A stretch of 46,435 nt of DNA from Bacteroidales bacterium UBA6360 (GCA_002440085.1 DJRM01000047.1:1-46435); one strand, 5' to 3'; shown: positions 30,600 through 39,829, counted from the first letter of the stretch. Numbers and translations are program-made. The notes: generated from the letters alone by a model not told the origin.

Positions 30600-32732
30600 T
30601 TACTGGTTTAGCCTGTAACTGAGGGTCTGAGGGGTGCCGTTTACGGTGACTTTCAGCGAGACGCCCTCCGGATGGAATGTTCCCGCTGTCTCCGGGGTGT
30701 TGTCGGTGAACTCGGCTTCCACGCTCTGTGAACTGAAGTCCCCGCTGAACGGAAGGAGCACGCTTATGAAGCGCACGGCCTTGCCTGCTTTCTTGTCGAC
30801 GTTGAGCCGTGTCCAGCATCTCTGAACTTTAGTGTCAATCTCATTGGAGAAGTATCCGGTGGAGTTTTCCGCGCCGATGTTGTCTGTGGTCTCGGAGAAT
30901 GACTTGATTATGATATTGTTGTCGTCATCGAAAGTGGAATGGACACAGAGCAAGTTGTCGCTGAACCCGTCGATGATGGTGTATCCCTTTCCGCTTTCAT
31001 TGTCGGCCTTTCCTCCCCAAAGCTTGAAGTTGAGGTTGATAGGGGTGTCGGCGCAGTCTCCGTAGGCTTCGTCCACAATCACATAGTAGCTGTTGTCGAC
31101 AAAGAATATGGCGCGGCGTATCGTGAGGTCGCTGTAGGCCGGATTCTCGGTCACGAGCACTTCATATCCGGTGGTGTTTTCCGCGAACAGAAGCCTGCCC
31201 TCTCTCTTTTCATAGCTCTTGCGTGCCTTTGTGACGACGTTGTGCATCTCGGTCGATGCGTATGTCCTGCGGTCGCTGCCGTCGTTGTAGGTGTAGCAGC
31301 CTGCGTCAGGGAGGAAGCGACGTCCGTTCACATAGAGTCCAACGGTGCCGTTGTCGCTCTGGTTATGCCACTTGTTCGCGGTGTCATAGTTGTTCTTGTG
31401 GATGAGCATTGTGGAGTTCTGCGTCCACCCGTTGCGCATCATGTAATAGCCGCTCACAGGGTAGCTCACGAGCGTAGCGGCCGGCTTTGTCCCATAGGCT
31501 CCTTCCGTTGCGAGCCATTTCATCTCGACGTCGTCGGGGAACATCTCCGAATATTTCCTGAGGTTCTTCAGAAGCACGCTCTTTGTCATTCTCGCAGAAC
31601 GCGTGTCGTTGAAGTTGTCGGTGGAGTAGTTCGGGTAAATCACGTTCTTTATGAATCCCGCCGCTTTCTTGAGGCATTCGGTGTAGTCTGCGGGAAGTTC
31701 AGCGACACGTCCGTTGACCTGCGCCGTCTTGTAGATGGATATGAAGTCTGCGACGGCTCCGAGATGGTAGCTGATGTCAAACTCGTTGTGGACTCCGTCT
31801 TCATTGAACTGGTCGTTCAGCTGCTTCGCCACTGCGGCGCTGCCTTCGCTGAACCATTCTCCGGCCTTCGTTAACTCGGGGAAAAGAATGCCTGCGGTCA
31901 CGATGGCCTGCTGCTGGGTGAGGATTATGTTGCTGTCCCCGATGCCGAACGGATTGGCACGGATTGACTCGACGTGATTGTAGACAGACACAAGGACATT
32001 TGCCAGGGCCTGCGGGGTGAAGCTCTCCGAATGTATATAATAAGGAAGAACGTTCATCAAGTCGTTGAGCCTGCATGCCGGCTGCAGTCCGGACCACTCG
32101 ACCGCGTCTGTCTGTCCGGTCGGGGCAGGAAATGCCGTGTTGTAGGAAATCCATGCCGTGTACCACGCGTTGATATATTTGAACTCCTTTGTCACGGCGT
32201 ATGCCTTGGCCTGCGGAACCATCCACTGTAGTCGGTGCTTCTGGGAGAGGAACTCCTTCTCGTTTTCGAGCCCGGATGGAACCGTTGACCAGTTGATGCT
32301 TCCGTCCTCGGCCTTGAATGACCAGAACTTTTCCGTGCCGCTTCCGCTTTCTCCCTCTTCAGTGTAGACTGCAACCTTGAATCTCCATTCGCCCTCCTCT
32401 GTGGCCTGGTCGGCTATGTTTAGCTCTCCCGCGCTCACTGAAGGCGAGAGAATGTCGACTTCCGGATTGTAGACCGCCCGTGTGCGCCAGTAGTCCAGCA
32501 GCGAGACCGAGGCATTGGCGTAGTCTCCGGCTTCGCAGAAGCTTTTCACCTCCCCGAGTCCCGGATAGTCAAGGTTGAGAATGCTGAAAACAGACTCGTT
32601 GAGGTCTGTCATTTCGACGCTTCCCGGAGCCGGCTTGAGATTGATGTCTCCGACAGGCTGCTCGGCGAGCACATCCTTGCTGCAGCCGACGGCCGCTATG
32701 AGAAAAATGATAATTGCGAGATACTTTTTCAT
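30600..32732 (-). CDS. PL12-type heparan sulfate lyase lipoprotein
   Basis: A 710-aa protein with lipobox Cys17 (AAVGCSKDV). The alpha-toroid part (about 45-370) has MVPQAKAYAVTKEFKYINAW and FDISYHLGAV. The beta part (about 380-710) has KWHNQSDNGTVGLYVNGRRF, LPDAGCYTY and YYVIVDEAYGD. These match the PL12/heparinase III pattern and parallel the 19314 gene. However, the position equivalent to the NHR/NHL motif reads DSNIILTQQQAIVTAGILFPE, so the catalytic Asn is shifted next to isoleucine and the usual His is absent. It is first in the minus-strand operon, with a TAATTTTG promoter 30 nt upstream, and has no long linker. Cleavage specificity may differ. Confidence 0.85.
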   Translation of the reverse strand: MKKYLAIIIFLIAAVGCSKDVLAEQPVGDINLKPAPGSVEMTDLNESVFSILNLDYPGLGEVKSFCEAGDYANASVSLLDYWRTRAVYNPEVDILSPSVSAGELNIADQATEEGEWRFKVAVYTEEGESGSGTEKFWSFKAEDGSINWSTVPSGLENEKEFLSQKHRLQWMVPQAKAYAVTKEFKYINAWYTAWISYNTAFPAPTGQTDAVEWSGLQPACRLNDLMNVLPYYIHSESFTPQALANVLVSVYNHVESIRANPFGIGDSNIILTQQQAIVTAGILFPELTKAGEWFSEGSAAVAKQLNDQFNEDGVHNEFDISYHLGAVADFISIYKTAQVNGRVAELPADYTECLKKAAGFIKNVIYPNYSTDNFNDTRSARMTKSVLLKNLRKYSEMFPDDVEMKWLATEGAYGTKPAATLVSYPVSGYYMMRNGWTQNSTMLIHKNNYDTANKWHNQSDNGTVGLYVNGRRFLPDAGCYTYNDGSDRRTYASTEMHNVVTKARKSYEKREGRLLFAENTTGYEVLVTENPAYSDLTIRRAIFFVDNSYYVIVDEAYGDCADTPINLNFKLWGGKADNESGKGYTIIDGFSDNLLCVHSTFDDDNNIIIKSFSETTDNIGAENSTGYFSNEIDTKVQRCWTRLNVDKKAGKAVRFISVLLPFSGDFSSQSVEAEFTDNTPETAGTFHPEGVSLKVTVNGTPQTLSYRLNQ

Positions 32733-32762
32733 CAGTCCAGTGTTTGTGGATTTTTAGTGATG

Positions 32763-32770
32763 CAAAATTA
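32763..32770 (-). promoter_or_regulatory. Minus-strand -7 promoter box (TAATTTTG) of the lyase/SusCD operon
   Basis: CAAAATTA on the plus strand reads TAATTTTG on the minus strand, 30 nt before the PL12 start at 32732. It faces the plus-strand promoter at 32982. No convincing -33 TTG is seen, which fits an activator-dependent promoter such as those controlled by hybrid two-component systems. Confidence 0.6.
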
Positions 32771-32842
32771 CTTCATTGCCGCCTTATTGGATGCCGCCTT
32801 TGTTTCGTGTTGTGTCACAATGTTGCAGGAAGTTGCAATTTT

Positions 32843-32870
32843 GTTGAAAAATATGCTAAATTTTTTCAAC
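32843..32870. promoter_or_regulatory. Inverted repeat in the divergent control region
   Basis: GTTGAAAAA (32843-32851) and TTTTTCAAC (32862-32870) form a 9-bp dyad in the 327-nt region between the two divergent glycan operons. Short repeats of GTTGCA/AGTTGCAA flank it. It is a candidate binding site for the hybrid sensor's AraC domain. The rest of the region is AT-rich with no gene. Confidence 0.4.
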
Positions 32871-32981
32871 GAGTCGTTGTGATTGTAAAAATCTTGTGTT
32901 TTTCTGAACAAAATTTAAAGGCTTGCGACACTTATACTCAAACTTGCAACAAAACTCGTCGGCTGTGCGGAGAATGTGGGG

Positions 32982-32989
32982 TAATTTTG
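32982..32989 (+). promoter_or_regulatory. -7 promoter box (TAATTTTG) of the plus-strand operon
   Basis: TAATTTTG followed by GCATC is the same sequence as the divergent minus-strand promoter (TAATTTTGCATC), indicating coordinated control. It lies 70 nt upstream of the GH88 start at 33060. Confidence 0.6.
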
Positions 32990-33059
32990 CATCCGGGCAT
33001 TGGTCAGGAAGTATCGGTGCCCGTACGACAGAACATTAACAACGCTAAAGCGAATTTTT

Positions 33060-34316
33060 ATGACTTTCAGAAAAATCACGACAGTTGCTGCGGCAGTCTT
33101 CTTCGCCGTCATTGCCGTTTCATGCACATCAAACCATCATTCCTGGATTGGCAATGCCATAGAGACGGCGTCTGTTCAGCTTAAGTCGGCGGCCGACACT
33201 CTTCGCGGCTCGGAACGGTTTCCTCGCACCGTATGGTCTGCGTGGAACATCGACTTCCTCGTGGAGCAGCTCGGTCCGTCGGTCCTCGACCGTGTTGACT
33301 CGCTCCGCAAGAACCCGTCTCCGGAGAAGGTCGGGACTCTCCGCGTCTGCAATGCCTATGACTGGACAAGCGGATTCTTCCCGGGCTCGCTTTGGCTTGC
33401 GTACGAGCTGACCGGTGATGAACGTCTCCGTGCGGATGCCGCTGAATATACCAATGAAATCCTGCCGGCGACTTACTACACGGGTACTCATGACCTCGGC
33501 TTTATGGTCGGATGCAGCTACGGCAATGCCTACCGCATAGCTCCGAATGACTCCCTCAAAGCTGTTCTCATCCGCACTGCGGACAATCTTGCATCCCGCT
33601 TCAACCCGAAGATCGGCGCAATCCGTTCCTGGGACTTCGGAACATGGAATTTTCCGGTCATCATCGACAACATGATGAACCTCGAACTTCTTTTCAACGC
33701 ATCGAAGCTTACTGGCGACAGCCGCTACAGGGACATAGCCGTCCGCCATGCCGACAAGACCATGGCCAACCATTTCCGCCCGGACATGACAAGCTGGCAT
33801 GTGGTGAGCTATAACAATGACGGATCCGTCGAGACCAAACAGACTTTCCAGGGACACGACGACAATTCCGCATGGGCGCGCGGGCAGGCGTGGGGCGTGT
33901 ATGGCTACACCGTATGCTACCGCGAGACCGGCGATGTGAAATACCTCGATTGGGCGAGGAAGATTGCTGACATGATTATGGCCCGCGTCATCACGGAAGA
34001 CCGCATCCCTTATTGGGACTATGACGCGCCTGTTCTGCCGGACACTCCACGCGACGCTTCGGCTGCCGCAGTCACAGCATCCGCTTTTCTTGAACTCTGC
34101 GGCTATATCGCCGACGGAAAGAAATATCACGATTATGCCGAGAGCATTCTCCGGACTCTTTCTTCACCGGAATATCTCGCGGAACCGGGCACGAACTGCG
34201 GGTTCATTCTCAAGCATTCCACGGGTTCTCTTGCGCACGGCTCGGAAATCGACGTTCCGTTGAACTATGCGGACTATTACTTTTTGGAGGCACTGAAGCG
34301 TTTACGGGGCGAATAA
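33060..34316 (+). CDS. GH88 unsaturated glucuronyl hydrolase
   Basis: A 418-aa lipoprotein-signal protein (MTFRKITTV, Cys22 in AVSCTSN). The frame upstream to 33000 lacks a signal, so ATG 33060 was chosen. It has the GH88 alpha6/alpha6-barrel motifs: NAYDWTSGFFPGSLWLAYEL and GTHDLGFMVGCSYGNAYR, whose aspartates match the two catalytic Asp of the family, plus ARGQAWGVYGYT. It hydrolyses the vinyl-ether bond of the 4,5-unsaturated uronate left by lyases, releasing the monosaccharide that opens to the KduI substrate. It is first in a five-gene plus-strand operon with lyase and sulfatases. The lipid anchor may face the periplasm. Confidence 0.95.
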   Translation: MTFRKITTVAAAVFFAVIAVSCTSNHHSWIGNAIETASVQLKSAADTLRGSERFPRTVWSAWNIDFLVEQLGPSVLDRVDSLRKNPSPEKVGTLRVCNAYDWTSGFFPGSLWLAYELTGDERLRADAAEYTNEILPATYYTGTHDLGFMVGCSYGNAYRIAPNDSLKAVLIRTADNLASRFNPKIGAIRSWDFGTWNFPVIIDNMMNLELLFNASKLTGDSRYRDIAVRHADKTMANHFRPDMTSWHVVSYNNDGSVETKQTFQGHDDNSAWARGQAWGVYGYTVCYRETGDVKYLDWARKIADMIMARVITEDRIPYWDYDAPVLPDTPRDASAAAVTASAFLELCGYIADGKKYHDYAESILRTLSSPEYLAEPGTNCGFILKHSTGSLAHGSEIDVPLNYADYYFLEALKRLRGE

Positions 34317-34323
34317 AAGGCGG
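34315..34323 (+). repeat. Intercistronic motif AAAAGGCGG, copy 1
   Basis: AAAAGGCGG begins inside the GH88 stop codon and is followed by TATGCAT. The same motif follows two more genes of this operon (38109 and 39830). Confidence 0.5.
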
Positions 34324-34390
34324 TATGCATCTCATCCTTTTCTTCATTCCCTCTCCATATATAGAAACTTTCAGAAATAAAATTAATAAC

Positions 34391-36400
34391 ATGATGAAAC
34401 TCAATAGAATAATACTTTCGTTTGCGGCACTTGCCTTTTCGGCATGGACTCTCGGGGCGCAGGAACTCCGACATGAAGTGTTTGGCATGCTTGATCTTGA
34501 CAGACCGGGACTTGAAAAGGTGAAAACAGCACATGAGAGCGGCGACGACTCCACGGCTGCGGTGAACCTCCTGGAATATTACCGTGGAAGAAAGGACATC
34601 TGCACACCGGAAATCAGCAATGTGAAAAAGGTCAAGATAAATAAAGAACAGCAGAAATGGGCGGACGACGCGCTTCTGCATACGTTCTTCGTCCACAAGG
34701 GCTACCAGCCTTCGTTCAACTACGGCGAGGACATCGACTGGAAATACTGGCCGGTTCAGGATAACGAGCTCCGATGGCAGCTCCACCGTCACAAATGGTT
34801 CACGCCAATGGGCTATGCCTACAGGGTGAGCGGAGACGAAAAGTACGCGAAAGAATGGGTACATCAGTATATGGACTGGATTAAGAAAAATCCGTATGTA
34901 AAAATCAGCAAGGCCGAGTATGAAATCACCGAGGACTCTCAGCTCAAGGCCGATGCGGAGAACGCCCGTTATGCGTGGAGGCCGCTTGAGGTGAGCCACC
35001 GTCTTCAGGATCAGTGCCTCCAGTTTCAGCTTTTCATCGACTCTCCATATTTCACGCCGGAGTTCCTGACCGAGTTCCTCGTGAACTACCACCGGCACGC
35101 CGTCCACATCATGGGCAACTGGTCGAAGCAGGGCAATCACCTCCTTTTCGAGGCGCAGAGAATGCTCTATGCCGGCTCGTTCTTTCCGGAGTTCAAGGAA
35201 GCCGGCCTCTGGAGGCAGAGCGGCGTTGACATTCTCAACCGCGAAATCGCCATTCAGGTACTTCCTGACGGCGGTGACTATGAGCTTGACCCTCACTACC
35301 ACCTCGCCGTGATTCAGATATTTCTCAAGTCTCTGCGCATAGCCGACCTGAACGGATTCAGAAACGACTTCCCGCAGTCCTATCAGGACACTGTCGAGAA
35401 GATGGTGATATGGTATCTCAACGTCTGCTTCCCGGACGGGACGAATCCGTGTTTCAGCGACGCGAAAGTCACGGGAAAGAAAGAACTTGCCCGCGACCTC
35501 AAGCAGTGGGCGGAGGTGTTTCCTGACAACCGGATGATCAGATGGTTCGCCACAGAAGGTGCCGAAGGAGCTCTTCCGGACTATCTTTCAAAGGGATTCA
35601 CCGATTCCGGCTTCTTCATTTTCCGCAGCGGGTGGGAGAGTGACGCCGTGCAGATGGTCGTGAAGGCCGGCCCTGCAGGGGAGTGGCACGCACAGCCTGA
35701 CTACGGCACATTCGAGCTCTGGTACAATGGAAAGAACCTTTTCCAGGATTCCGGTTCATACGTATATGAGGGCAAGGATCCTGAAGTCATGGAATGGCGA
35801 CGCTGGTTCAGGGCTTCCGCTCATCATAACACTCTCACAATGGACGGGAAGGACGTTGACAAGGTCGCTTCCGAGACGCTTCTCTGGCAGCCGGAGGGCA
35901 AGGCTCAGATTCTCGTGACCGAACATCCGAGCTATCCGGGTCTTACCCACCGCCGTTCGATATTTTTCGTCAACAACGAATATTTCGTCATCGTTGACGA
36001 GGCCGTGGGACAGAAAAAAGGCTGGGTGAACCTCAATTGGCAGATGCCGAGGGGCAAGGTTCCTAACAGCCGCGAGGATATGACAGCATACACCGAGTTT
36101 GACGGCGACAGCAACTTCATGTTCCGCTGCTTCGGCCCGGAAGGGATGAGCATGAAGAAGGAGCCCGGCTGGCAGTCTTCCGCCTATATGAAAAAGGTGC
36201 AGAGAATGCACGTCTCGTTCAACGTGAAGAAGAACGGGAATGAGACAGTCCGCTACATCACTGTCATCCATCCGAAGCAGGATGCCGGCTATGAGAGCAT
36301 TTCAGCCAAATTCACCGACAAGGGCTTCAGCAACGGCGGAATGTCCCTCGAAGTGAAGGTCGGGAAGGGAAAGAAAGTCAGGCTCGGATACAAATTGTAA
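34391..36400 (+). CDS. PL12 heparan sulfate lyase, non-lipidated
   Basis: A 669-aa protein starting MMKLNRIIL with a plain Sec signal (cleaved near LGAQ|E) and no lipobox, so probably periplasmic. The start at 34391 was chosen because it gives the signal peptide. The alpha-toroid part has KQGNHLLFEAQRMLYAGSFF and LDPHYHLAVIQIF; the beta part has GEWHAQPDYGTFELWYNG and NLFQDSGSYVY. These carry the Asn, Tyr and His expected in PL12/heparinase III. It would finish imported heparan oligosaccharides, while the lipidated lyases act elsewhere. It lies between the GH88 and sulfatase genes. Of the three PL12 enzymes it has the clearest catalytic motifs. Confidence 0.93.
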   Translation: MMKLNRIILSFAALAFSAWTLGAQELRHEVFGMLDLDRPGLEKVKTAHESGDDSTAAVNLLEYYRGRKDICTPEISNVKKVKINKEQQKWADDALLHTFFVHKGYQPSFNYGEDIDWKYWPVQDNELRWQLHRHKWFTPMGYAYRVSGDEKYAKEWVHQYMDWIKKNPYVKISKAEYEITEDSQLKADAENARYAWRPLEVSHRLQDQCLQFQLFIDSPYFTPEFLTEFLVNYHRHAVHIMGNWSKQGNHLLFEAQRMLYAGSFFPEFKEAGLWRQSGVDILNREIAIQVLPDGGDYELDPHYHLAVIQIFLKSLRIADLNGFRNDFPQSYQDTVEKMVIWYLNVCFPDGTNPCFSDAKVTGKKELARDLKQWAEVFPDNRMIRWFATEGAEGALPDYLSKGFTDSGFFIFRSGWESDAVQMVVKAGPAGEWHAQPDYGTFELWYNGKNLFQDSGSYVYEGKDPEVMEWRRWFRASAHHNTLTMDGKDVDKVASETLLWQPEGKAQILVTEHPSYPGLTHRRSIFFVNNEYFVIVDEAVGQKKGWVNLNWQMPRGKVPNSREDMTAYTEFDGDSNFMFRCFGPEGMSMKKEPGWQSSAYMKKVQRMHVSFNVKKNGNETVRYITVIHPKQDAGYESISAKFTDKGFSNGGMSLEVKVGKGKKVRLGYKL

Positions 36401-36457
36401 GCTGCCTGTTTTCGAGGCGATGCAATTTTCATGATACGATGATGATAGGATGACACT

Positions 36458-38110
36458 ATGACTTTGATGACGAAGAAGACAATTTCAGAAATGGCGAAGA
36501 GCGCGACACCGCTCCTCGCCGTTCCGTTTGCTGCCGCCGCTCTTGTCTCTTGTGGAGAACAGCAGCAGTCCAAGCAGCCGAACATACTTTTTATAATGAC
36601 TGACGACCACACCACGCAGGCTATGTCCTGCTACGGCGGTCGTCTCATCGAGACCCCCAACATGGACCGTCTCGCTCGTGAGGGCATGCGCTTCGACAAT
36701 TGCTACGCGACGAATGCGCTTTCCGGCCCGTCACGCGCCTGCATACTCACCGGCAAGTTCAGCCACGAAAACGGCTTCACGGACAATGCCTCCCGTTTCA
36801 ACGGAGACCAGCAGACCTTCCCGAAGCTTCTTCAACAGGCCGGCTACGAGACGGCTATGATCGGCAAATGGCACCTGATTTCAGATCCTCAGGGCTTTGA
36901 CTTCTGGAGCGTTCTCTCCGGCCAGGAGGAACAGGGGGACTACTACAATCCGGGCTTCTGGGAGATGGGCAAGGAAATCACCGAGACCGGCTATGTCACG
37001 GACGTCATCACCTCCAAGGCCCTCTCGTGGCTCGAAAGCCATCAGAAAGCAAAGGACAGCAGACCGTTCTGTCTGATGTTCCATCATAAGGCACCTCACC
37101 GCAACTGGATGCCCGCACCGGAGCATCTCGGGCAATTCAATGACACCGTGTTCCCCGAACCGGACAATCTCTTTGACGACTACTCCGACCGCTGTCCGGC
37201 TGCTGCCGAACAGGACATGAGCCTCGCGAAGACCTTCACCGAAGACTGGGATCTCAAACTCATGACACGCGAGGAGATGCTTAAGAATCCGGACAACCGT
37301 CTTGCGAAGGTATATTCCCGTATGCCGGAGGATGTGCAGCACAAATGGGATTCAGTCTATGCCGGACGCATCGCGGAGTACCGCAGCGGCCGCCTCAAGG
37401 GACGGGAACTCCTCCGCTGGAAGTACCAGCAGTATATGCGTGACTACCTTGCGACGGTTCTTTCCGTTGACGAGAGCATAGGCAAGGTTCTCGATGCTCT
37501 TGAGAAAACTGGCGAACTGGACAACACTATCGTCGTATACACTTCTGACCAGGGATTTTTCCTCGGGGAGCATGGCTGGTTCGACAAGCGCTTCATGTAT
37601 GAGGAGTGCCAGAGGATGCCGCTTCTCGTCCGCTATCCAAAGGCAATAAAGGCCGGGACAGTTTCGGACGCGCTCTGCATGAACGTTGACTTTGCTCCGA
37701 CGTTCCTCGACTACGCCGGAGTGGAAGCCCCGTCCGACATTCAGGGCACATCCCTTCGCCCTGTCATCGAGAATGACGGCGAGGCTCCTGCGGACTGGCG
37801 CGAGGCGGTATATTACCATTATTATGAATATCCTGCCGAACACTCGGTGAAACGTCACTACGGCATACGCACGAAAGACTTCAAGCTCATACACTTCTAC
37901 AACGACATCGACTGCTGGGAACTCTACGACGAGACGAAAGATCCGCAGGAAATGCACAACGTATATGATGTGCCGGAATATTCTGAGACACGGAAATATA
38001 TGCTTTCGCTCATCGACTCAGTGCAGACGGCATACGGCGACGTGGATCCGTGCGAGCATGAGAAGGTGCTGTTTAAGGGAGACCGTCGTTATGTGGGACG
38101 CACCGAATAA
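36458..38110 (+). CDS. S1 sulfatase, GlcNAc-6-O-sulfatase-like
   Basis: A 550-aa lipoprotein with lipobox LVSC at residue 32; ATG 36491 (MAKSATPLLAV) is an equally good start. Metal residues appear in FIMTDDH. The activation motif is S89-G-P-S-R93, a serine type that needs an anaerobic sulfatase-maturing enzyme to make formylglycine; that enzyme is not in this window. The C-terminal motif TSDQGFFLGEHGWFDKRFMY is characteristic of N-acetylglucosamine-6-sulfatase-like subfamily S1_11 proteins. It should remove 6-O-sulfate from glucosamine of heparin/heparan. It is the third gene of the plus-strand operon. Confidence 0.88.
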   Translation: MTLMTKKTISEMAKSATPLLAVPFAAAALVSCGEQQQSKQPNILFIMTDDHTTQAMSCYGGRLIETPNMDRLAREGMRFDNCYATNALSGPSRACILTGKFSHENGFTDNASRFNGDQQTFPKLLQQAGYETAMIGKWHLISDPQGFDFWSVLSGQEEQGDYYNPGFWEMGKEITETGYVTDVITSKALSWLESHQKAKDSRPFCLMFHHKAPHRNWMPAPEHLGQFNDTVFPEPDNLFDDYSDRCPAAAEQDMSLAKTFTEDWDLKLMTREEMLKNPDNRLAKVYSRMPEDVQHKWDSVYAGRIAEYRSGRLKGRELLRWKYQQYMRDYLATVLSVDESIGKVLDALEKTGELDNTIVVYTSDQGFFLGEHGWFDKRFMYEECQRMPLLVRYPKAIKAGTVSDALCMNVDFAPTFLDYAGVEAPSDIQGTSLRPVIENDGEAPADWREAVYYHYYEYPAEHSVKRHYGIRTKDFKLIHFYNDIDCWELYDETKDPQEMHNVYDVPEYSETRKYMLSLIDSVQTAYGDVDPCEHEKVLFKGDRRYVGRTE

Positions 38111-38117
38111 AAGGCGC
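38109..38117 (+). repeat. Intercistronic motif AAAAGGCGC, copy 2
   Basis: AAAAGGCGC begins inside the sulfatase stop codon and continues TCTGCTGCATTG, resembling the downstream part of copy 3. Confidence 0.5.
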
Positions 38118-38191
38118 TCTGCTGCATTGAATGGCTTACCTTGAAAAATTGAATTATACTTTAAATTAAAATAACTGATAATCAATAGAAT

Positions 38192-39814
38192 ATGGACAGA
38201 AGAAAGTTTTTGGAAATATCGGGCTGGTCATTGGTCGGGCTGGCGGCATCGGGAAGCTTGATAGAGTCGTGCGGCTCTCCGGGGGAGGTGAAGAAGGTGG
38301 TGCCGTCGGCATCCGGCCTCAGGCTCTACTGGGGCGACCTCCACAACCACTGCAACATCACCTACGGACACGGCGACATGCGCGACGCCTTCGAGGCGGC
38401 GACCGAGCAGCTCGACTTCGTGAGCGTCACCCCGCACGCGATGTGGCCTGACATCAATCTCCTGAACAGGGAGCCTCGTCTCAAGTGGGTCATCGGCTAC
38501 CACACCGACGCCTTCAAGCGCCTGCGCGAGGGCGGCTACGACAAATACAGCGCGATGACCAAGGAATACAACCGCCCCGGCAAGTTCCTCACCTTCATAG
38601 GCTACGAGGCTCACAGCATGGTTTACGGAGACCACGTCGCCCTGCACAAGAAACTTGACGCCCCTCTCGTGAACTGCAGCTCCATCGAGAACTGGAAGGA
38701 CAAGTTCAGGGGTCAGGATGTCTTCATTACTCCGCACCACATGGGCTACCAGGAGGGCTTCCGCGGCTACAACTGGAAATACTTCACTGGGGGCGACCAG
38801 ACGCCGTTCGTGGAGATGTACTCCCGCCATGGTCTTGCCGAGGGGGACATGGGCGACTACCCCTACCTTCACGACATGGGCCCGCGCAACTGGGAAGGCT
38901 CGATTCTCTACGGCCTGAAGCAGGGACACAAGTTCGGCCTCATCGGCTCCACCGACCAGCACTCGGGCTACCCGGGGAGCTACGGCGACGGGCGCGTGGG
39001 CGTGCTTGCCCCGTCCCTAGAGCGCGATTCCGTCTGGAACGGTCTGCGCAGCCGCCACACCTGCTGCGCGACAGGGGACAAGATTGCTGTGGATTTCCGC
39101 ATCAACGACGCCTTCATGGGCGACGTCACGAGCGGCGACGTCCGGAGGATATATGTGAACGTGGAGGCCGCGAGCTGCATAGACTACGTCGACATCGTGA
39201 AGAACGGTCGTCTCATCGCTCGCATGAACGGCCCTCTTCTTCCGGTGTATGAGCCGGCAGACCTGATTCGCTGCAAGATAAAGATGGAATACGGCTGGAA
39301 CAGGGAGGAGAAGTATGTGAACTGGGACGGCATGGTGAGCATCGACAAGGGACGCATCCTTTCCGTGACCCCGTGCTTCCGGGGCGCCGCGTTCACCTCT
39401 CCTCAGGAGGGCGAGACGGAGTTCCACACCCACGTGAACCGCATCCGCTCCGTCACTGACAATTCCGCGGAACTGGAGCTCTACACGTCGAAGAACCCGA
39501 ACACGACGACGCCTTCGACCCAAGCGGTGATTCTGGACGTCGAGATGCCACTTGACGGAGTGATAACCTCGGACTTCAACGGTCGTCAGTTCAGGCATAC
39601 TCTCGCGGAGCTTCTCGAGGGCGGCCGTAGCCACTTCATGCGGGGCTGGCTCAGCGAGGCCGTGCTCTTCAACCGTGCGATGCCTCAGTCCTGCTGGAGC
39701 ATCGAGCACTACATGGAGGACGACGGGAAGGAGACCGACTCCGACTGGTACTATGTGCGCGTGCGTCAGAAGGACGGGCAGTGGTTGTGGACTTCGCCTA
39801 TTTGGGTCGAATAA
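38192..39814 (+). CDS. DUF3604/PHP-domain lipoprotein
   Basis: A 540-aa protein starting MDRRKFLEISG, with a twin-arginine-like motif and a lipobox (Cys27 in LIESCGS), suggesting export in folded form and lipid anchoring. Residues about 42-300 carry PHP-type metal-ligand motifs: WGDLHNHCNITYGHGD, SVTPHAMW, ITPHHMGY, EMYSRHG and GSTDQHSG. Residues about 320-540 form a beta-rich part. The length and motifs match DUF3604. PHP proteins are metal-dependent phosphoesterases or related hydrolases; DUF3604 has no assigned reaction that I know of. It sits between two sulfatases in a heparin operon, so it may remove a modification or salvage a product there. The operon link is firm; the reaction is open. 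Confidence 0.85.
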   Translation: MDRRKFLEISGWSLVGLAASGSLIESCGSPGEVKKVVPSASGLRLYWGDLHNHCNITYGHGDMRDAFEAATEQLDFVSVTPHAMWPDINLLNREPRLKWVIGYHTDAFKRLREGGYDKYSAMTKEYNRPGKFLTFIGYEAHSMVYGDHVALHKKLDAPLVNCSSIENWKDKFRGQDVFITPHHMGYQEGFRGYNWKYFTGGDQTPFVEMYSRHGLAEGDMGDYPYLHDMGPRNWEGSILYGLKQGHKFGLIGSTDQHSGYPGSYGDGRVGVLAPSLERDSVWNGLRSRHTCCATGDKIAVDFRINDAFMGDVTSGDVRRIYVNVEAASCIDYVDIVKNGRLIARMNGPLLPVYEPADLIRCKIKMEYGWNREEKYVNWDGMVSIDKGRILSVTPCFRGAAFTSPQEGETEFHTHVNRIRSVTDNSAELELYTSKNPNTTTPSTQAVILDVEMPLDGVITSDFNGRQFRHTLAELLEGGRSHFMRGWLSEAVLFNRAMPQSCWSIEHYMEDDGKETDSDWYYVRVRQKDGQWLWTSPIWVE

Positions 39815-39829
39815 TTGGGCGGGGCGCCT

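Noticed and set aside
33129..34130. A 333-aa minus-strand frame opposite the GH88 gene
   Set aside because: The plus frame has clear GH88 motifs and a signal peptide; the minus frame has neither.
34277..35302. A 341-aa minus-strand frame opposite the PL12 gene
   Set aside because: The plus-strand lyase has catalytic motifs; the minus frame has no start signals or domain.
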